From: Anaerococcus sp.
GTDB taxonomy: Bacteria > Bacillota > Clostridia > Tissierellales > Peptoniphilaceae
Length of the DNA: 46,452 nt
Direction: 5' to 3'
NCBI RefSeq assembly: GCF_030825785.1
Contig: NZ_JAPJPG010000011.1
Span: forward strand, 1 to 46,452
The translations under genes were made by a program, and so were the position numbers. This document shows positions 41,790-46,452 of this stretch, one piece after another; the first letter of the stretch is position 1; each line of letters opens with the position of its first letter. Under the pieces are notes generated by a model. The model saw only the letters and a program-made list of their open reading frames with translations, searched no databases and was not told the origin of the DNA.

Positions 41790-43559
41790 ATGACAGAGAA
41801 AAAATATACTAACAAGTATTTGCTTAAAAGATTTATACCTTATTATAAACCTTACAAGAAAGTACTTACTATAGATTTATTATCAGCTGCTCTTACGACC
41901 ATAAGTCAGCTAGTCCTTCCTCTATTGCTATCCTACCTAACAGATTGGGCTCAGTTAGGCCTTCTCGATATGCCTAGGCTAGGAAAGGTCGCTCTAATAT
42001 ACCTTGCGACTAAGTTTATAGAGGTTGTGTCAAGATTTATCATGCAATCTTATGGGCACATCATGGGGGCATTTATTGAAAAGGATATGAGAGGGGATGT
42101 CTTCTCCCATCTTTTGACAATGGATACGGAGTTTTTCAATGAGGCCAAAATTGGCCAACTTATGGCTAGGATGACTACAGACTTAAACGAGATTACAGAA
42201 TTCTCCCACCATGTACCAGAAGAATTCTTAGTAGCAGCCATTAAGCTTGCTGTATCCTTTGTAGTCCTTCTAACTATCAACTGGCAACTTTCCTTAATTA
42301 TATACATCCTAATACCAATTATGTATATATTTTCTAGGAAATCCAGACAGAAGTTTAGACAGGCGACTATGAATACAAGAAAGCAAATTGGTGCCATAAA
42401 CTCAGGAATCGAAGATACTCTTCTTGGAATCAATGTTGTAAAAAGTTTTGCCAATGAAGATATAGAAAAGGAAAAGTTTGGCAGAGAAAATGAGAAGTTT
42501 GCCGATATCAAGAAGGACCAATACTTCAATATGGCCAAATATTTCTGTGTCAAGGATGCCTTTTCAGGTTTTATGTATGCAGTATTAATCCTAGTCGGAG
42601 GAATTTTTGTAATCCAAAAGACAATCACCGCAGGTGATCTTATAGCCTTTACTATGTATTTAAATATGCTAGTTGCAACTATAGAAAGGCTAATTAACTT
42701 TACCGATACTTACGAGAGAGGGACAACTGGTATCGAAAGATTTGTCCAAATCATGAATCTCGATAGGGATATATATGATAAGGATGAGGCAAGAGATTTA
42801 GAGGACGTTCAAGGAAAGATTGAGTTCGACCATGTTTATTTCAAATACCCTGAGGCAAAAGAGGGAGATCCTTATGTCCTAGATGATATGTCCTTTACAA
42901 TTGATGTAGGAGAAAATATATCCTTAGTTGGGCCATCTGGCGCAGGAAAGACCACTATATCCAAGCTAATCCCAAGATTTTATGATGTAGATGATGGTGC
43001 TATTAGAATCGATGGAGATAATATCAAGGATTTAACCATCGACTCCCTAAGAGATAATATAGGAATAGTCCAACAAGATGTCTATCTTTTCAGTGGAACT
43101 ATTAAGGACAATATAAAATATGGTAAGGAAGGTGCCACAGATAAAGAAATCGAAAAGGCAGCAGAGCTTGCAGGAGCCTTGGAATTTATCAAGGACCTAC
43201 CATATGGATTTGATACCTATATAGGAGAGCGCGGGGTTAAGCTTTCTGGTGGACAGAAGCAGAGAATATCTATAGCCAGGGTATTTCTCAAAAATCCACC
43301 AATACTGATACTCGATGAGGCGACTAGCGCCCTTGATAATAAGAGCGAGTCGATAGTTCAATCATCTCTAGAAAAACTAAGTAAGGGAAGAACAACCCTT
43401 ACCATAGCCCACAGACTTTCTACAATAATAAATGCAGACGAAATCCTAGTCTTGACCTATGATGGCATTGTAGAAAGGGGAAACCACAAGGACCTCCTTG
43501 CCAAAAAGGGAGTCTACTATAATTTATATAATTCAAACAACACAGACTTGTTTGGATAA
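41790..43559 (+). CDS. ABC exporter, fused permease and ATPase
   Basis: The 589-aa half-transporter has a six-span type IV exporter domain (about residues 20-310) and a C-terminal ATPase. Walker A is GPSGAGKTT (about 377-385), the Q-loop follows at IVQQDVYLFSGT, the signature is LSGGQKQRISIARVF, Walker B ILILDEATSALD and the switch His IAHRLST. It probably works as a homodimer exporting a lipid, peptide or drug; sequence does not decide. I chose ATG 41790 behind AAGGAAGGGG; a longer frame beginning at 41727 has no ribosome site. Single-gene unit with its own terminator. Confidence 0.9.
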   Translation: MTEKKYTNKYLLKRFIPYYKPYKKVLTIDLLSAALTTISQLVLPLLLSYLTDWAQLGLLDMPRLGKVALIYLATKFIEVVSRFIMQSYGHIMGAFIEKDMRGDVFSHLLTMDTEFFNEAKIGQLMARMTTDLNEITEFSHHVPEEFLVAAIKLAVSFVVLLTINWQLSLIIYILIPIMYIFSRKSRQKFRQATMNTRKQIGAINSGIEDTLLGINVVKSFANEDIEKEKFGRENEKFADIKKDQYFNMAKYFCVKDAFSGFMYAVLILVGGIFVIQKTITAGDLIAFTMYLNMLVATIERLINFTDTYERGTTGIERFVQIMNLDRDIYDKDEARDLEDVQGKIEFDHVYFKYPEAKEGDPYVLDDMSFTIDVGENISLVGPSGAGKTTISKLIPRFYDVDDGAIRIDGDNIKDLTIDSLRDNIGIVQQDVYLFSGTIKDNIKYGKEGATDKEIEKAAELAGALEFIKDLPYGFDTYIGERGVKLSGGQKQRISIARVFLKNPPILILDEATSALDNKSESIVQSSLEKLSKGRTTLTIAHRLSTIINADEILVLTYDGIVERGNHKDLLAKKGVYYNLYNSNNTDLFG

Positions 43560-43564
43560 GATTG

Positions 43565-43584
43565 AGCAGGGAAACCTGCTTTTT
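43565..43584 (+). terminator. Terminator of the ABC exporter gene
   Basis: AGCAGG (43565-43570) and CCTGCT (43575-43580) pair around a GAAA tetraloop, followed by TTTT. It is compact and convincing. Confidence 0.88.
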
Positions 43585-43688
43585 CTTTGGAGATTTTTAG
43601 ATAAAGTATATTCTTAGCAAACTTTACTTAAATACGATGATTTTATAAGGCTTAAGTCGTATAATCCTATAATAGATAAGGAGATAAT

Positions 43689-44456
43689 ATGGGAAAATTT
43701 TTCGGTAAGATTTTACATGGGCTTGCCACTATTTTGGGAAGTATATTTAATCTATTAATAAACATAATGAACGTAATAACCATGACCTTTGAAGGAATCA
43801 GACAATTACTAACGTTGATATTTGTATTTGGTTGTTCGACATTTTTTTTCTTTCCTGTCTTTGCTTTGGCCATACCGAGGAAGTGGTGGACGGTTATATT
43901 TATAATATTAATCATTCCAATCCTTGGTCCCAAGTTTATATCCATGCTGAAGTATGGAAACTACACCCTGACAGAGTGGATGTACGATAGGGCGGATACA
44001 TTGATAACAGGAAAGAAAGTCGGCTACGATTCCATTTCTGATTATTCTAACAAGTATAAGTTTGAAAGAGAAGAAGAAAGAAGAAGGGCAGCCGAAGAAG
44101 CTGCAAGATTTCGTCAAGAAGAAATGAATAGAAGGTTCGAGGAAATGTTTAGGGGATTTACCTACACTAACATGAACCAGGGGAATTGGAATTCCTATAA
44201 TACAAATTCAGGCTATAGCAATATGACAAATGACCTTGGCTTTAAGGAAAAATATGAGAAGGCCTGCAATGTGCTTGGAGTAGATTATCAAACAGATATC
44301 TACCAAGTTAAGCTTAATTATAGAAAGCTTGCCAAGAAATATCACCCTGACATAAACAAGGATCCAAGTGCAACAGAGAAATTCCAGGAAGTAAACGACG
44401 CCTACGAATTCTTGACAGAAGAAAATATCAATAAGTACAAGACGAACTATAGATGA
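43689..44456 (+). CDS. Membrane-anchored J-domain protein
   Basis: The 255-aa protein has an N-terminal membrane part of two to three spans (about residues 8-30, 33-55 and 62-80). A charged Glu/Arg-rich helix (about 120-155) and a Gly/Asn/Ser/Tyr-rich linker (about 160-185) follow. A C-terminal J domain (about 192-255) contains the invariant HPD in KKYHPDINKDPSATEKF. J domains stimulate DnaK ATPase, so this protein would recruit DnaK to the membrane. It is not DnaJ itself: no zinc-finger or client-binding domains. AAGGAG precedes the ATG. It is 7 bases from the ThrE-type gene and probably co-transcribed. Confidence 0.88.
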   Translation: MGKFFGKILHGLATILGSIFNLLINIMNVITMTFEGIRQLLTLIFVFGCSTFFFFPVFALAIPRKWWTVIFIILIIPILGPKFISMLKYGNYTLTEWMYDRADTLITGKKVGYDSISDYSNKYKFEREEERRRAAEEAARFRQEEMNRRFEEMFRGFTYTNMNQGNWNSYNTNSGYSNMTNDLGFKEKYEKACNVLGVDYQTDIYQVKLNYRKLAKKYHPDINKDPSATEKFQEVNDAYEFLTEENINKYKTNYR

Positions 44457-44463
44457 GGTAATT

Positions 44464-45249
44464 ATGACGACTGAAGCAATATCTAGCTTAGATCAGGCTG
44501 TTATCCTTTCAGAAATTGCCTCCAATGCTGGAGCTATAATGCTTGCTAATGGAGCAGAAATTTATAGGGTGGAGGATACAGTAGAAAGAATAATAAGAAG
44601 CAAAAAAAATATTAAAGACGTAGATGTTTACTCTACTGCCAATGTTATTGTCCTATCTTTTTCCTTCAACCAGGAAATCCACACCAATATCAGAAGAGTT
44701 AAGTCTAGGACCTTTAACCTCTATTATATAAACAAAGTCAACTCATTTTCAAGAGAATTTGTAAGTGGGAAGTACAGCCTCCAGGAAGCTCTAAAAGAAC
44801 TAAATAAGATAAAAGCTGATCCTGGTTATCCTCTAGCCTTTCAAATATTTGGTTCAGCCCTTTCTTCCGCAGCCTTTACAATACTTTTAGGAGGACAAAC
44901 AACAGATATGCTAATTTCCTTCTTGGTAGGATTTGTATCGTATATAGTAAGCTTTCAGTTTCAGGAGGCAAAGTTCGGATTCTTTTTGGTAAACTTTATT
45001 GCAGGTCTAGTTGTAAGTTTAATCACTGTGACTTTTAGACTCTTCCTACCTTATATCGCGGTAGATAAAATCGTAATAGGATCGATGATGGCCTTCCTTC
45101 CAGGAATCACCCTAACAAATGCCATGAGAGATCTGATGAGTGGGGATGTAACAAGCGGGCTTACTGGAGCTACAACTGCTATCTTAGTTTCTACCGCACT
45201 AGCCCTTGGAGTTGCTATGCCAATAACTATAGCAACCTACATTCGATAA
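44464..45249 (+). CDS. Threonine/serine exporter, large subunit (ThrE N-terminal domain, YjjP-like)
   Basis: The 261-aa protein has a soluble N-terminal domain (ILSEIASNAGAIMLANGAEIYRVEDT, typical of the family's first domain) followed by five membrane spans from about residue 120, with LPGITLTNAMRDLMSGDVTSG. The ThrE family is found either fused or, as here, split into a large and a small gene. It exports threonine, serine or, in YjjPB, succinate; the substrate here is not fixed. GAGG precedes the ATG. The partner gene starts 9 bases downstream. Confidence 0.9.
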   Translation: MTTEAISSLDQAVILSEIASNAGAIMLANGAEIYRVEDTVERIIRSKKNIKDVDVYSTANVIVLSFSFNQEIHTNIRRVKSRTFNLYYINKVNSFSREFVSGKYSLQEALKELNKIKADPGYPLAFQIFGSALSSAAFTILLGGQTTDMLISFLVGFVSYIVSFQFQEAKFGFFLVNFIAGLVVSLITVTFRLFLPYIAVDKIVIGSMMAFLPGITLTNAMRDLMSGDVTSGLTGATTAILVSTALALGVAMPITIATYIR

Positions 45250-45258
45250 GGAGGAGAA

Positions 45259-45735
45259 ATGTATTTATACGAATTTATAATATCTTCCATAGCGGCTATA
45301 GGATTTGCTTTGATATTTCAAGTTCCCAAAAAACCCCTCTTAATAGCTGCCTTAAACGCAGGATTCGGATGGGTGATTTATAAAATGACGATAGCCTACA
45401 CAGGAAGTGTCTATATAGGAACTTTTCTTTCAGCATTCGTCATATCATTTATATCAGAATTCTGTGCAAGATATTTCAAATTTCCAGCTTTGGTCTTTAT
45501 AGTTCCTGGTGTAATCAATCTTTGCCCAGGAGAAGCTATATTTAATACAATGAAATACTTTATTAATAACGAAAGTGCCTTGGTTCTACTAACCTTGTCC
45601 AAGGCCCTTGCAATAGCTGGAGCGATATCATTTGGCATACTTTTATCTTCATCATTTTCTAGGAATATGAAAAACTTTAGAAGAAGAAAAGTCAAGAGAA
45701 CGAACTACTTAAACTACTTTAGGAGGAAAAAATGA
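45259..45735 (+). CDS. Threonine/serine exporter, small subunit (YjjB-like)
   Basis: The 158-aa protein has four or five membrane spans and the family segment VPGVINLCPGEAIFNTMKYF near residues 92-111. A basic tail (about 137-158) ends in RRKK. It completes the split ThrE transporter with the previous gene. AAGGAGGAG precedes the ATG. Its stop overlaps the msrA start by 4 bases. Confidence 0.88.
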   Translation: MYLYEFIISSIAAIGFALIFQVPKKPLLIAALNAGFGWVIYKMTIAYTGSVYIGTFLSAFVISFISEFCARYFKFPALVFIVPGVINLCPGEAIFNTMKYFINNESALVLLTLSKALAIAGAISFGILLSSSFSRNMKNFRRRKVKRTNYLNYFRRKK

Positions 45736-46220
45736 AACAAACTATATATCTAGCAGGCGGATGCTTCTGGGGAGTAGATGCCTACTTTAAACAATTAGAA
45801 GGAGTCGAAAAAACAGAAGCAGGATATGCTAATGGCCTAACAGAGGATACCTTCTACGAAAATCTCAAAAACTCAGATCATGCCGAGACAGTAAAAGTGA
45901 CCTATGAAGATGAAGAAATTAGCTTAGAGAAATTACTTGAATATTTTTACTATATAATAGATCCCTTTTCAATTAACAAGCAAGGAGGGGATATGGGTCG
46001 ACAATATAGGACTGGAATCTATTCTGAAGATAGAAAGATACTAGAAGAAGCAAGAAAATTCTTAGAAGAAAAACAAAAAAATGAAGAAGAAAAAATACAA
46101 GTAGAAGTAGAGAAACTAAAAAACTTTATAAAAGCAGAAGAATATCACCAAGACTATCTAAAGAAAAATCCAGACGGCTACTGCCATGTCAATCTATTAG
46201 ATAGGCCTGATTTCAATTAA
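45732..46220 (+). CDS. msrA: Peptide-methionine (S)-S-oxide reductase
   Basis: The 162-aa MsrA repairs oxidised methionine. The active-site motif GGCFWG is at residues 9-14 (catalytic Cys 11), followed by EAGYANG, and a later EEYHQDYLKKNPDGYCHVN with a second Cys that can resolve the sulfenic acid. The segment SDHAETVKV fits the family, and FSINKQGGDMGRQYRTGIY is conserved. No fused MsrB domain. AGGAGG precedes the ATG. It is the last gene of the operon before a terminator. Confidence 0.94.
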   Translation: MKQTIYLAGGCFWGVDAYFKQLEGVEKTEAGYANGLTEDTFYENLKNSDHAETVKVTYEDEEISLEKLLEYFYYIIDPFSINKQGGDMGRQYRTGIYSEDRKILEEARKFLEEKQKNEEEKIQVEVEKLKNFIKAEEYHQDYLKKNPDGYCHVNLLDRPDFN

Positions 46221-46237
46221 AAAGCTAGAGAAAACAT

Positions 46238-46276
46238 AGATGTCCAGGAATAAAAACAGGGCATCTTATTTTTTTT
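46238..46276 (+). terminator. Terminator after msrA
   Basis: AGATGTCC (46238-46245) pairs with GGGCATCT (46259-46266), with one G-U pair, followed by TATTTTTTTT. Confidence 0.85.
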
Positions 46277-46286
46277 GAAAAATAAA

Positions 46287-46315
46287 TTGACATAGGCAAA
46301 AATCCATGGTATTAT
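46287..46315 (+). promoter_or_regulatory. Strong sigma-A promoter near the right edge
   Basis: TTGACA (46287-46292) and TATTAT (46310-46315) have a 17-base spacer. The transcript should begin near 46322 and leave the window. Confidence 0.7.
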
Positions 46316-46321
46316 ATAACA

Positions 46322-46452
46322 GTCGGCGAGAGCTGATGGAACCAATTAAATTAAATAAACAATAACATAACCTAAAATTCTTTTGAAATAAAGGATAACA
46401 AAATTTAAATCACGCATTTGATATAAGTCAGATGTAAATGAATAAGCCAGAA
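46322..46452 (+). other. Long untranslated leader running off the window
   Basis: After the promoter there are about 130 bases without a convincing start codon. The first part, GTCGGCGAGAGCTGATGG, is richer in G and C than its surroundings and looks structured. The ATG at 46438 has no ribosome site. It could be the 5' part of a regulatory RNA whose remainder, and gene, lie outside. I cannot assign it. Confidence 0.3.

Noticed and set aside
46322..46452. A second T-box at the right edge, suggested by GAGAGCTGATGG
   Set aside because: The promoter leaves too little sequence for the 5' half of stem I, and no specifier or T-box sequence is visible before the edge.
1..46452. CRISPR arrays, tRNA or rRNA genes, intact insertion sequences, prophage
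   Set aside because: I saw no regularly spaced repeats, no tRNA-like cloverleaf motifs (GGTTCGAATCC-type arms) and no transposase or integrase motifs. This is a reading by eye, so a small RNA gene could have been missed.

Overview
The window comes from an AT-rich Gram-positive genome. Strong GGAGG-type ribosome sites, lipobox signal peptides, the yybS-gdpP-rplI-dnaB order, DnaD/DnaI-type replication loading, AddAB instead of RecBCD, T-box regulation and an NfnAB transhydrogenase together point to an anaerobic Firmicute. My best guess, from gene content alone, is a Gram-positive anaerobic coccus of the Anaerococcus/Peptoniphilus group. I see no rRNA, tRNA, CRISPR array, complete insertion sequence or prophage.

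Layout. 1-4046: the start of a small membrane protein cut by the left edge, a poor intergenic stretch, then a Fur-family (Zur-like) regulator divergent from a znuA-znuC-znuB zinc importer, with a candidate operator between them. 4057-15740: a tightly overlapped DNA-break repair operon yaaA-sbcD-sbcC-addB-addA. 15748-17913 (minus): a large metallophosphoesterase with an unassigned C-terminal half. 17963-21397: a T-box riboswitch, which I read as cysteine-specific (UGC specifier, UGGA T-box), in front of a small lipoprotein with a near-terminal Cys-Cys, a cysteine-rich ABC substrate-binding lipoprotein, a permease with an extra N-terminal membrane domain and an ATPase. 21398-21748: decayed sequence ending in a remnant of a CcsA/ResC-type cytochrome c assembly gene. 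21859-29424: yybS, gdpP, rplI, dnaB, a GNAT acetyltransferase, dnaD, dnaI and nnrE. 29589-32177: a polysaccharide co-polymerase, BY-kinase and PHP phosphatase module followed by an SH3 lipoprotein. 32212-33857: a divergent SDR and aldo/keto reductase pair. 34062-39104: a TetR regulator with two near-identical operators, an MMPL/RND transporter and a secreted Leu/Gly heptad-repeat protein. 39109-39452: two long imperfect palindromes. 39455-41675 (minus): nfnA-nfnB. 41790-46220: an ABC exporter, a membrane-anchored J-domain protein, a two-gene ThrE-type exporter and msrA. After that a strong promoter starts a leader that runs off the right edge.

The most interesting part is 17963-21361. A cysteine T-box driving an NMT1/SsuA-type ABC importer predicts uptake of cysteine or another sulfur compound. 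Yet the binding protein and its small partner are unusually rich in cysteine, which is odd for a starvation response and may mean the ligand is bound through thiols. The other leading signals are the long palindromic element at 39109-39345, two minus-strand genes that look leaderless, the paired TetR operators, and an AdcR-like inverted repeat in front of a znu operon that is paired with a Fur-family regulator.
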